The notes beneath the pieces were generated by a model that searched no databases, was not told the DNA's origin, and saw only the letters and a list, made by a program, of their open reading frames with translations. A stretch of 64,000 bases of DNA from Onchidella celtica (lineage: Eukaryota; Mollusca; Gastropoda; Systellommatophora; Onchidiidae), in assembly GCA_963931925.1 (NCBI GenBank), contig OZ007571.1:61963589-62027588 (forward strand). The letters run 5' to 3'. Position numbers and translations under genes: made by a program. Shown piece after piece: positions 12,387 to 24,050 of this stretch. Positions within the stretch are counted from its first letter, which is position 1; the number at the start of each line of letters is the position of its first letter.

Positions 12387-13464
12387 TTAAGGGCAAGCAA
12401 TGTTCATAATTTGCTATATTTGCATTATTGTTCTAATCAAATTTGGGGTGATTCTGTCATTTTGTTGTACTCTGTATCAGTAATGGTGGGGTTAGGATGA
12501 CTATTTTTAGATCTAGCATAGTAAATAAATTATGTTTTCTTTGTCATTGGTATAAAACAAGATTCTCTGGCTGATTATGATGATGCAGTGCCATCTTGCT
12601 ACATGATGTTGGCTGACAAGAAATAGATAAGCTCTAGACCAAGTGGCTGGTTTTCAAACTTTCTTTTCAGTTTCTTAGGTAAAAAACTTTTAGGAATGAC
12701 CCTGTTTATTTATAATAGCAGTTTGATCATCAGAAATGAGAGGCTTGTATTATTGTTTAGACATAAATTTTAATGCACAGTATGTCCACTATCTGGCCTT
12801 CGACAGCCAGGCAATTATTTTTGTACATATGGTCTCATTAGCCATTGTGAAATAGAGCCATTTTAGTCTGAGGACCAGTTTTTACATATATAGCTTTGGA
12901 GACAATTGACAGGATTTCTAATTTTACAAAGCCAAAATGTTATTTTGCACTGTGTTTATGTTGAGTACCATGTGACCATAATAAAACTTATTACAAAACA
13001 GCTTCCCAGTTTTCTTATCTCTGTGGAATTACACTCTCATAATATGTTAATGTCCTGTCACTATTTAATAGAAATCCAATACAGACAGGTCATTATGCTC
13101 ATATGGTGGGAAATGGGGCATGTATGGCAGAGAATAAAACTAATGCCAATGGTGGACAGGTGTGACAGATAGAGGTAAATTACCATTTAAGTGCTGCACA
13201 TCTCCTCTGTGCAGATAGAATAGAAATTGGCTATTGCAAGAGTCAGATTTTTGGGAAGTTTATTTTTCATTTGTCTTTTTTTTTTCCTTTTCTTTATTTT
13301 CAAAATCATTTAACTTAATCTTGTTCACTGTAAAGTACAAATACTCCTGAACAACAGCCAATTACCCTGGAGCTGAGGAGGATTGCTTCACATATGAAAC
13401 AGAAGCATCCACAGACATAGACTCACCAGAGACACATTCACATCTTATTATTAAAAAAAAAAAA

Positions 13465-13889
13465 TTGTGGTGGGAGTAACTCATTGTGGTGCAATTTTGG
13501 CCCTTTTTTATTTTTTGCTCAATACTACAGCTTAAGTGACAGTTTAAAAAATTATAGAATTAATTTCTTAAGTGTCAGCTAATCCACCCCAATCACTTTT
13601 GAATAGGCTGACTGTGTTGATTCAAGTTTCAGGTATTTTAAAGAAAAAATTTGTCAAAAATTTAAAATACAGTGATCTTTGTTTTGGCCCCCTGTAGAAA
13701 ACCCACTGCACCAGAAATGATAATATGCATTCAATTTTGTGCATGCAGTTTCCCTACCAGAAATAGTGCTGTGGTGCGCATGAAATCTGTAGTAAGACTG
13801 TAGAGCATGGGAAGTTTTCTAGACCAAAAAGAGAGATAGAACAGTGGGTTCACAGGTTTATCCCGTATAATGCCGGGTACCTCATCTAG
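13465..13889 (+). mobile_element. Helitron-like non-autonomous element, copy 1
   Basis: It shares a body with 56.24-57.07 kb (GTAACTCATTGTGGTGCAAT and AATTTCTTAAGTGTCAGCTAAT) and a 3' part with 46.97-47.10 kb (GGTGCGCATGAA, AAGACTGTAG, a GAGA run). It ends in the hairpin CCCGTATAATGCCGGG and then TACCTCATCTAG, followed by T. A GC-rich hairpin about 12 nt before a CTRR terminus, with T as the flanking base, is the textbook Helitron 3' end. The 5' end is not resolved. No Rep/helicase ORF. Confidence 0.55.
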
Positions 13890-14116
13890 TAGATCATATA
13901 AATGCAGAAGTCAGTCACATTTAACACAGTTCCTATGATGGATGTCTCATAGTCCCAGCTACAGCAAGTGAGTTGAGTAAATGAACTGGTAAATATCATT
14001 TCCATCACGCACAAATGGAGTTTTATTGTGGAAAGAGAAATTATCACACCCATGGGCATCATTATGAAGTACAGATCTTATAACAGGCATCACATTACTT
14101 AATCAGTGAACATGTA

Positions 14117-14162
14117 TAAAATATATATATATATATATATTTTATATATATATATATATATA
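14117..14162. repeat. (AT)n microsatellite
   Basis: Two AT runs joined by TTTT form a self-complementary stretch. Confidence 0.95.
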
Positions 14163-15188
14163 CAAATTTCTATTTAAAAATAATTATGTACAGAGATTTA
14201 CTTAGCCTGAGTCAGGACCAATTATTGTTAAGTACAAAGAGATAAAAACAAAATTTAATTCTCTTTTGAAGTTGCAGGCATCAATGGCAATCATTACATG
14301 ATGTAACATGTGAAACACTGTCAGCTCACATTGAGTTGCCTATCACCTGGACAGGGCTAGTTGGTAATGGATAGTGAACATTATGATACATATTCAGATA
14401 ACAATGCAAACATGCAAAAATTACACGTATTTCATGCATGCACTTATAACAAATTACAACAACAAAAAAAAGTCACATGGTAAGTGCATCAGACTCCCTG
14501 TCTCCACATCTGATTTAATATTATGCCCGAACTAGCTCTATATTATCTGTTCTATCTTACTTGCAAACATTTCATAGAAAACAAGCTTTTGCAGCTGAAT
14601 ATACTTCTGTACACGGATGCACATTTATTGATATTAATGGATGAAAGGTTTAGGCCTTAATCTTTTGGCATGCAATGAAAACTTTTCCTTTTGTGATGTT
14701 CATCAAGTGCATGGCTGAACCACTGTGGTCATTTTGGGCAAAAACAAACATCAGGGAAACAAATGGATCTTAACTCACTTTACCCTAGTGGAATGGCAGC
14801 ATTTCTCACATTAAATAAGACAGTTGTTAATAACGTTAGGGACCATAGCTTAATCACAAAGCTGAATAGAGGAAATACTGAGTTGTGTTGACTGACCAGC
14901 TGTAGCTCACTACATGTACGTGCAATACTACAGTCCTTTAATAACAGCCATTAAATTATTATACCAGGGTAGTAAAACTACATCAGAGATCCAGGCATAC
15001 AGGAATTTCATAACAAATTTGCTGGCCAAAAAATGCCACTCAACTGGAAATACCTGTAGTTGCAGTATCTAAAATTCAGACATTCAATATAAAGAGAAAG
15101 GATGGATCTTTTAAATTCATGCAATAAACATTTTAAATACAGTGAATGAAAATTAAAACAGTGAATTGAATATCAGTTCCTAAAGAGA
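14163..15188 (-). other. 3' flank of the Asn/Ser-rich gene
   Basis: AT-rich sequence after the minus-strand stop codon at 15189. It probably includes that gene's 3' UTR. No other gene or repeat seen. Confidence 0.45.
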
Positions 15189-18100
15189 TCAGGAGTCTCT
15201 GTCTTGACGTGGCTTTTTCTTGACTTTTTTAGTCCTTTCCCATCGTATAGTTTCTGCTTCCAGTGATGCCAACTCCATGAGACGTTGTTGAAATGATGCA
15301 GGTGCTCCTGACAGAGGATCTGGATATTTGGGTTCTGGAGGTACAAAAAGAAATGTGTAACCTTTTCCCACTGTTTTCATCTTTCTTGGCAGAACAGAGA
15401 ATTTTTGCCTGATCAAATGTCATACAAAACAAAAAGTTCCCGTTGAATATGATCAAATTTCAAAGGTGATGCAGATTTCAAATTAGATTTAGATAAAACA
15501 AGAAAACAATTTCTAATTCTGTAGATCCATGGATTGCCAAGTGGTCAATGTGGTACACCTCACTTTGCATTTCTTGCAAGTCCCCACAGACAGCCTATTA
15601 TAAACCTGGGCCTAAGCTGGCATGCATAGAAGCATATTATCATATCTGAAAATTTACTTTACTTACCCTCTTTGTGACTGTTACTCAGTTGTCTGCCAAA
15701 TGTATTGTTGGGTATACCATTAAAACTAGAGCTGTGACTCAGCCTGCCACTTGTATTCATTGAGACAGATATAGGTTTCCGTTGAGAATTATTGGAATTA
15801 TTGTTGTGGCTGCTACCGTTATTCTGAGAGACGAATGGAACAGATTTGTTGCTTGGAGTGGTAGTACTGGAGCTACGTGTGGCTAGACCACTGCTGCTGC
15901 CCCCGCTGGTATTATTTGTATTATTATTGCTGTTCTGTGTGGCATTGTTGTTAGCTGGACTCCACAATGTACCCATGGCTATAAGATCATCTGGTTCTCT
16001 GCCTGTGGAAACAAAAGAAGTTTCAACATTGTAGTGTGTACACTGACTTTGAACATTTCAACTCAATAGTTTACTTCACTGACTTTGAACATTTCAGCTC
16101 AATACAACAATAGTTTACTTCACGGATTTTGAACATTTCAGCTCAATACAACAATAGTTTACTTCACGGATTTTGAACATTTCAGCTCAATACGACAATA
16201 GTTTACTTCACGGATTTTGAACATTTCAGCTCAATACGACAATAGTTTACTTCACTGATTTTGAACATTTCAGCTCAATACAACAATAGTTCACTTCACT
16301 GATTTTGAACATTTCAGCTCAATACAACAATAGTTCACTTCACTGATTCTGAACATTTCAGCTCCATACGACAATAGTACACTTCACTGATTTTGAACAT
16401 TTCAGCTCAATACAACAATAGTTCACTTCACTGATTTTGAACATTTCAACTCAATAGTTTACTTCTTTTTTTCCTATCAATCTTATAAGAAGAATGTAAC
16501 AAAGTCAAAACACAACAAATCTGTATTTACTTTGTCTTATGCATAAACTACAAATTTGTTTGATCAGCACGTAATTTGATTTCTTACCCATTATGCAAAG
16601 AAATTGCATATTAGTTGTGCATTTATTGTTTATATAATATAGGACTCCTATAGACAGAAACAGACTTACCATCTCTTCTCTGTTGAGTTCATAGTTATTA
16701 ATGCTGTTCTTTCTTGGGGGTACATAATGAAAATTAATGAGAGAAGTATTTACAGTTTGAATGTGTCACTGAGGCTTAGACTTTTTGCTCTCAGAGGAAG
16801 ATTGCTGAGAGAGCTGCACACAAAGCAGTTGGAACAGTGACTTTAAACAGGAGTTACAAGTCCAGTGTCTGCATAAAATATAAATAAACTCCTGCAGAAA
16901 TAATTTAACTGCGTGCCAGTATTAAGATTTTCTGAAATAGGAAGTGGATAAACGCACCTGTACTGGAGCCCAGTGTCCGCTGTGTTAGGAGCTGCTCTCC
17001 CCTTACCAAGTTACTTCTCATCCCGTTCCCTCTGAGGGTTGGGGGTTTAGCAGGGAGAGAGTTATCCAAAACACGTCCATCTTCTCGTTCACGATCAAAG
17101 GTCACTGCACAAGAGATAGAAATATTTCAAATTATAAACTGCTGTCAAGATGGTTTGCCAATGAGTAAAAATATACATGTATAGGCCTATCTGTCCCTCC
17201 CTCAACCATCCTTGGCCTTGAATATAAGTAATATGATCTTTGTCACATGCTGAAATTTATTCATGGGGAGACAGTTAATTGGGTTCCTACTGATTTGCAG
17301 TTCAAGCCAAAAGATATTACATGTAATTACATTGAAAATGATTTTGATTTTGCTTGAAGGAGATGAAGATTTGCAGCATACCTATAAGAATGTACCATGT
17401 TGAATCTGTGCTATTACAGAACGACTGGGGTTAACACATAGCATACACGGGGAAAAATTTGAACTATTTTTATAGTAACATTCATACTTTGATGTACATC
17501 ATTAATTTCCAATAATTCTATGGACATTGTCCTTTGTCAACTTTATGTTTGCAAAGATTAGGCGTCAATGCTTCAGCCGTGTGTTTGTTTCTCAGACTGA
17601 CCTTTGTCCGCGATGGAATAGGAAGATCTTTTGTTCTTGCTCTGAGGCCTTTTGTTCCCTGCATCCAGGTCCCGTAACCGCTGCTTGTCTCGTTCATAAC
17701 CTGATATGTCTGAGCCAGCCAAATCATCTGCTTGAGGTTGCCTGGACATGCCATCAGGTCCGTATAGCAATTCTGACCCAGAAAATGCTGCAGTTGGAGT
17801 ACTTGATGAACTGTTGATTCAAGGAGATATAAATAAAAAGATTTCAAGAAAGTGTTGACAAAAAGTAAAAAAAACAACAAAAAAAACAACGTCCTAACAT
17901 TTTTTAATACATGTACTGCAGCTTTGGCAGCAATTGGCCTAAATTTTTTTTAATATCTGTCAAAACTATGTCTCCTTCCTTAGCCCATACTGAACAATAA
18001 AAGAGGTCTTCCGCCGGCTGATATTTCCGTACTCTGCACTCAACTATGTTCAATCTGATAAGAAAAACAATCACGTTACATGAACACTTTAATAAAAGAA

Positions 18101-18515
18101 TTAATTTCTGCAGGCTAACTTAAACTTCTCACAAAATCCAGTAGTCTGCAAGGACAGCCAGAACTGTCTGCGAGGCGTTCTAAATGTTTTAATCCTCTTA
18201 AACTGAAGATCATGTGATACGACTCAGTGTCTCATTTACGAGCTCTGAAATCCAACAATCCTGCATGAAGTAGAAGTGGATGATGATCTACACAGAACAC
18301 GCTCGAGTCATTGCTAGGTCATGTAGGCCTATTATTGTAAGTGTGGGCCTAGCCGTCAGCCGATTATTGATCAGCCGAAGCACCGATTCGTTCACCGCCA
18401 TAATGTGATCGATTTCTATCCTAGGCAGACATTTCACAGGATTTAGCATGATATAACGAAAAGAAGAAAGGAAACAAATACAACACAGCAAGATTTCTCA
18501 CCCTCTCTCTTCCAT
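15189..18515 (-). CDS. Asn/Ser-rich protein with ordered C-terminal segment, 5 exons, 295 aa
   Basis: Exons in transcript order: 18515-18502, 17810-17602, 17104-16958, 16002-15667, 15370-15189. All introns are GT-AG and phases close to 888 nt with TGA. The start MEERG is chosen because it is the only nearby ATG giving the phase exon 2 needs. Residues 1-130 are polar and basic (SELLYGPDGM, YERDKQRLRDLD, VTFDRERED). About 135-235 is Asn/Ser low complexity. The last 60 residues change character, with GKGYTFLFVPPEPKYPDPL, then a helix-like FQQRLMELASLEAETIRWER and a Lys-rich end. No catalytic motif, signal peptide or membrane segment. The tail could be a protein-binding domain with a nuclear signal (KKVKKKPR), but that is inference. 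I do not recognise the family. The last acceptor (AACAG, 15371) has a weak pyrimidine tract and is the least certain junction. Confidence 0.82.
16044..16463. repeat. 44 bp minisatellite in an intron, about 9-10 copies
   Basis: Head-to-tail units built on TTTGAACATTTCAGCTCAAT then ACAACAATAGTTTACTTCAC. The first and last copies lack the ACAACA part. It lies wholly within the intron between exons 3 and 4 of the Asn/Ser-rich gene. On the minus strand it repeats a purine-rich TGAAATGTTC motif. Confidence 0.95.
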
Positions 18516-19674
18516 AAGTTCGCATTCTCGAGTTTATGTATCAGTGTGTAAACATTTTTTTACCACAAAAATCTTACGTCAACCATGCCTTCGCCACTTC
18601 TACTCCCACAAATGAGCATAAACACCAGCACAAATGAATAAACGAAAAACAAACAAGAACGATGCCAACCACATTGAGATATCGGCTATGTATTTTGTAT
18701 GGTGTTCCTGAAGAAAAGAGGATGGGTGGAGGAGAAAAACAAACTTGCAGACTTGATCAGTAGGCCCACGGTAATTCTCAGGTGATTATATGCCCGTGGT
18801 GGACTGTCCGAACCAATGAATGTTTCTTCGAAAAGCAAGCGAAAAATTAGTCATTAAAATGTTAAGGCGCCCCTCCCCCGCCTCCCCAATCCTATCTCAA
18901 AAACATAGTTCAAGAAGAAAGAAAATAACGCAGTAATCTTGCTTTTCTCCGAGTTATTTCCTTACTGAAAAAAAGAGAAGGTACTAGTCTAGTTTGCTTA
19001 CGTTCCCCAATGTCCTCGTGCCCCCGGTGGTCAGGGTTACAATCTCCACATGCAGAGAACGGTCAAGTTTCAAGCATGCCCAGCCGCCTGTGACACACAC
19101 ACGGCTCCCACAAATTCAATGGTGTATGTGTACAGATAGAATCTGTATCGATCGCATGACATACTAGGCTAAGGTTCCATGATGACCTGAACATTACAGA
19201 TCAGTTGTTACCTTGGTGGTTAACAGGACTTATTGACAGCAATACTGAATATTTCAGGCATAACAGGATCAGCAGTATAAATTATAGAAATAAATGTAGG
19301 GGTGTGACAACCATTTGTAAAACCGAAGTGGTTTGGTTCTTACGTCAGTTTCCTAAATTACAAAATTATTCACACGAATGCTCACAAACTGGCGCGTGCG
19401 GTTCCTCTTGGGCGACAGAGATAGAAGAACAGTAGGCGTCGGGGGGAAAAGTTGTCTAATTGAAAACATTAATTTGGCCCAATAATTGTTTTTATTTATA
19501 CTCACGTAATGACCATCTGTTCATGTCTCCATTTATAATATCTCAGCAAACTCATTATAACACACTACACTAGTATCACGCAACCAATGATGGAATTTCG
19601 TGTGGCACAGTAGATGAAACTATGTTGCAGGTTGTAAAATCTCCCATCTCAGCTTAAGGAACGAAGAAATCACA

Positions 19675-19860
19675 CAGAGCAGAGTGACCGGCGTCGATAT
19701 TCATTCAGCAATTAAATTAAGTCACAGAACCTCTGCTATCGATATAGCGTTCCATTCCAGCCAACACACACCCGGTAAACAAACGGCCACTTTGTATCCA
19801 TTGACTTCATTTCTCTTATCTGGCAGGTAATGAGTCAACAGGTAGAGAAGAAGGCAAGAA
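19675..19860. repeat. member of a diverged duplication set (with 20.95, 22.6 and 23.1 kb)
   Basis: AGAGTGACCGGCGTCGATAT and the following bases here recur almost exactly at about 22599-22648. The next segment (CCAGCCAACACACACCCGGT through CTTATCTGGCAGGTAATGAG) recurs in diverged form at about 20953-21035. Confidence 0.75.
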
Positions 19861-20057
19861 AATCATGGCGGCTACCCGATTAGTTATTATATCTGCTGTC
19901 TGTGGGTCTAGATCTATATCAATCTATGTTAGTGTCAGCTGGGATCGTTTTGCTTTCAACACGCATTGCAAGGTCTATGCATTTAGTATAGCACAGTTGC
20001 AAATTCCGGACGCAATTAATGCTCTTCCACTGCAATTCCAGGCTCATGTTGCTATAA

Positions 20058-20206
20058 TATAAAAAAACCCTCACAGCAGGGCTTAAAGCAGAGTAAAAAA
20101 AATTGGCAAAAAGCAAAAGTTGCCTGTAGCTGTATGTAGCTACATACAACTTTTTCTTTTGACCAATTAAAGCTACATACAGCCTTTTCTTTTTGCCAAT
20201 ATTTGA
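20058..20206 (+). mobile_element. foldback element, copy 2, with exact 15 bp target duplication
   Basis: It contains the family hallmarks: AGCAGGGCTTAAAGCAGAGT, a TTGGCAAAAAG arm and its inverted partner CTTTTTGCCAATATTTGA. The two internal arms are joined through repeated ACATAC(A)A(C/G) motifs. It is flanked by the exact repeat CTCATGTTGCTATAA at 20043-20057 and 20207-20221. Shorter and more rearranged than the 46.7 kb copy. Confidence 0.75.
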
Positions 20207-22449
20207 CTCATGTTGCTATAACAGGTATCGGCAGCCGACAGTGTGGGATGAGTGCAAAACTTACAAGTATACACTTCAATACGCTGCATTAATCATGTCT
20301 GGTGCCGTAGATGAATTTGTTTCTTTTATGTTTAATCATGACACTGACTGGAAATGCAAAAACGATAAAACTTTCATAAATATTATTTTTAAAAAACAAC
20401 AACAGCACCCCTCATTCTCGAATACGGTAATATAACTGCTACTAAACTGTACTATTTATTATTTCAGAAATAAGGATGTAGACTGGGAGACCCAAACAAA
20501 AAAAAAAATCAAAATTGTTACTTGGAATAATACAAATTTTCATCATTAAAGCAGCGAGAGATGAAAAATTATAAATTTTATTACATGTACGCTCGTATTA
20601 TACTCGTAAGGTAACCACACTACTAGAAGAGAGTTCAGGCTTCAGAAGTCCCAAATAAACAAATGTGTTCAAGGTACAAGGAAACAGGGTTGGACAGGGT
20701 AAATGAATTCAAATAGTCACTGTGGTAGAGACTGCCACTCAGTCGGACTTTCAGAAATGACGCCGAACAATTGAGCATCTCCAAAGGTGCTGTATTGGTA
20801 GAACGAGGCTGAAGAAACAAACCCACAATAATTATATTACTGTCAACTGTTACAATCCTAGTCTATTGTACCCCTTATGGCATACGGCTACTTGTTATCT
20901 GCATTTTAAGTTTCACAAGACTAAGTTGATGTAGGATGATTTCACAAAGCTTTCATCCAGCCAACATACAACTGGTAAACAAACCGTCACTTTGTATCCA
21001 TTGAAGCCCGTACTCTTATCTGGCAGGTAATTAGTCGACCTTATATGTCACCGGCAGAGGAAAACGCATGTACTCATGGTGGGTACCAGAGTCGTTATCT
21101 GCTGACTGTAGTTCTATAGTATTTTATGTTAGCGTCATTCGCATGATATGGTACGAAATAGTTCTAAGCGTTTGTTCTGAGCGAGGAAATTGTGCGAAAT
21201 GGAAGCCTGCCGATCAGTCTTATAGCGTAAATTGTGGTTTCACATTGTCCGCCAGGGTTGAAATGTTTCTTTGAGATAGCACTGAGCTATAAATTACTGT
21301 TCTGCTATGAACACCCGAACAACCGACAACGGAACTGTATTCTTGCAAAAAGACGATGGCAGACTGTACTTTATGGCTAAAGGTAGTGTAAACATTGTCT
21401 AGCATGCAAAATATCCCGCTGGTTGTGGGCTTTAAGAGAACACGGCGACAGTTTGGCACAATGTAGTTTCCACCTGATACTCTCCACAACAGTAGTTTCA
21501 TTAATATCACAACGAAAAATTCAGAAAATGACCCAAGTATCTGTTCTTAAAATAAGAGTAGTTGGGTTGTAGTTGGCTGTATTAAATGTTTTGACGTGGA
21601 TGTTTATTCAGTCAGTCTCGCTGAAAGCGAGAGGCCGGGTGTTGAACAATGAAAGCATTTATAGAGAGATAAGGCGGAAAGATAAGGATCAAGCGTGTTG
21701 GAACCCGTATGTAATTCATATGGTAGAGGAAAATACAAGGGTAGGATTACAATCTTCTAATATTGCAAATCTACATCACAATGTTAAATACTCACGGGAA
21801 ATAGGATCTTCGTTTGCTGACCTTACGTCCCGGCCTGAAAGGTGCTGGATACAACAAATTAAGTTCATTCTGATCAAACCGCAAAATAGAACATCGCATC
21901 CAATCAGGATAGATGAAATCTGCTCGCTTTAGCATGACTGAAATTTTTACACTTGAGAACGGCCCCGGACGTTTATTTGCTTGCATTGGTGTTGGTTCAG
22001 TAACAGCAGCTGCAGCTCTCCGGCATGGCACTCAGTGACATTCTCGCTTAATAAGAATTGTGATTGTCTGTGATGCCACTTGTTTTGGTATTATGGTCCA
22101 GTCTATTCCATCAGCAAAACGCAGGTCCTTTAGGGAAATTTTCTAGAAATCTCTGGTTAATTTTACAACGAAATTACAGTTTTCGTGTCGAAATAAAGAG
22201 GACTTAACCGTCGCGTTTGAAAATCAAGTGTAAACCCACTAGTCAAATTGCCAAATCTTTCTTGCACAGTTGAGAGAGCACCTTACACCGCTACCTTTGA
22301 CCTAACTTGAACAACCTTTACACTTAATGTTTGTCCTTTGCGAGCGAAATGGGGAGAAGACCTGGATTTCGCTATATATAGAGAAACTTTCAGAGTCTAG
22401 TGAAGCACACAGGCGGTGGTTCATAACTGTGTTCACTCTGGAAATAGCA

Positions 22450-23215
22450 GTCGGCAGTACAACCTTGGCAATCCACACTCGTCGCAGGGAACACCAGTAT
22501 ACACTTGTGCCTCCTGCAGCCTTATAAATGGAAACTGTTCGTTTGAAACTCCCACAACTAAGACCAACTGCATATAATGTGAGGCACCGACCTACAACAC
22601 AGAGCAGAGTGACCGGCGTCGATATTCATTCAGCAATTAAATTAAGTTTAACTAGAATGTCCGAATCCTATAGAAGTCCCCACGAGCGTGACACGGACTT
22701 GGCCAAAAATTACATGAAGGAACTTTCAAGTGTCAGCATACGGTGCCTGACGGCAGAACAAACTTTCGGGCTTCCTTTATACTCTAGCACAGCTGCAGAT
22801 AAGTTTTAAAACGCCCCGTATATATCGTGCGATTGCACCCCACTTAAAATTTCTGTCAGAGCTGCCTGTCATGTTCTCTCCTTACAGTTTGATGAATACA
22901 TTAAGAGCTATTTTTTATCCCCTATTACCGCACTGGTATCGCGATTGGCAGTCGCAGAAAGCTCATTCATTTTGCCAAGTACGAGAAAGGAGTCCAGCGT
23001 ACGCAGACGGGTATGTGAACAATAATGTTCTTATTAAACTGTTTATTGCAGTAGGTAGGAACAAGATTAGGAATCCCCAGAGGAATCCACACTCGTCGCA
23101 AAGAAGCAATGGTAGTCGCTTATCCCTCCTGCAGGCTTGTAAAGGGAAACAGTCTATTGAATACTTCCACATCTAAGACCAAATACATACACTAAATATT
23201 ATGAGACACCGATCT
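22450..23215. repeat. diverged tandem duplication, about 630 bp spacing
   Basis: The segment AATCCACACTCGTCGCA, then CTCCTGCAG, AACTAAGACCAA and CACCGACCTACAACAC at about 22469-22600 is matched in the same order at about 23085-23221 (AATCCACACTCGTCGCA, CTCCTGCAG, TCTAAGACCAAA, CACCGATCTACAACAC). The copies have several indels. No ORF is conserved between them. Confidence 0.7.
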
Positions 23216-24050
23216 ACAACACAAATTACCGTCTGACTTATGTCAACCTAACGAATGGGTTTGATTGTACAAGTGACTGTGTCCCCATGTCAGTTTGTGA
23301 ACGCGTGACTAACCTTGCAAGTGGAATATATGGCACTGTTGAAATAACTTTGAGTAAGTAAATAAAGGATAATGATTTTCCAAATGCTGTGGATATCATA
23401 TAATCTGTTGGTAAAATAAACTTAAGAAAATAATAATAGTGCTACTATTAAGTGGTTTTGTTTGTCAGATCAAGTCTCATCAGCCTCTTGTGTTGATAAA
23501 AGCTGGAAAAGTCTGAATGACAAAATTGTAGGGTAAGTTGATGTTGTTAACTTAAAGAAGCAATTTGTATAATTTTTGTTTTCATGTCTTTACCCAAAAG
23601 CAAGTGTTTTAAATCACGGAAATAAAAACTACATGACTTTTTTCTATAATTTCATTATTGTCTGAGATAAGGCTTGTTCTCACTGATTTTGTGTGTGAAC
23701 ATATTTGAACATAATCCGAATGCAATGTTGAGTATGTGGGTGTGTATGTATCTGTGGGTGAGTGGATGGGTGTGTGCGTGTGTGTCATGTGGACAAGCTC
23801 GATAGTCTGGTTAATGTATGCTCACTAGTAAATGTAACGACATGCTGGCCATGGTAATGGTAGGTTACATACATATCCTGGACAAATGACATACATACAA
23901 TAAAGATAAAAGAATAGTTCACGAAATACAAACATATACACGTATGCAAATGCAGATATGGGGGCTAAACGCGTAGGCATAACGCTCGAGTGACCTGTTC
24001 AACAAAATTAATATCATTCTGTGTATTCATAATAAATGTATAAATGATAC

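Larger units (their letters stand above)
18516..24050. other. gene-poor interval with diverged duplications
   Basis: No convincing CDS; the ORFs are short, overlap in several frames and lack splice context. It holds a foldback element at 20058-20206, the diverged duplicated segments described separately, and a GT-rich run near 23.72-23.79 kb. The first exon of the Asn/Ser-rich gene abuts its left end, so that promoter should lie in the first kilobase. Any exons following the donor at 24050 should lie here, but I could not place one. Confidence 0.5.

Noticed and set aside
16044..16463. CRISPR-like regular repeats
   Set aside because: Units are contiguous without unique spacers and lie in a eukaryotic intron; an ordinary minisatellite.
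17518..17889. ORFs on both strands antisense to exon 2 of the Asn/Ser-rich gene
   Set aside because: Shadows of the real exon; the minus-strand one is in the wrong frame and runs through the splice sites.
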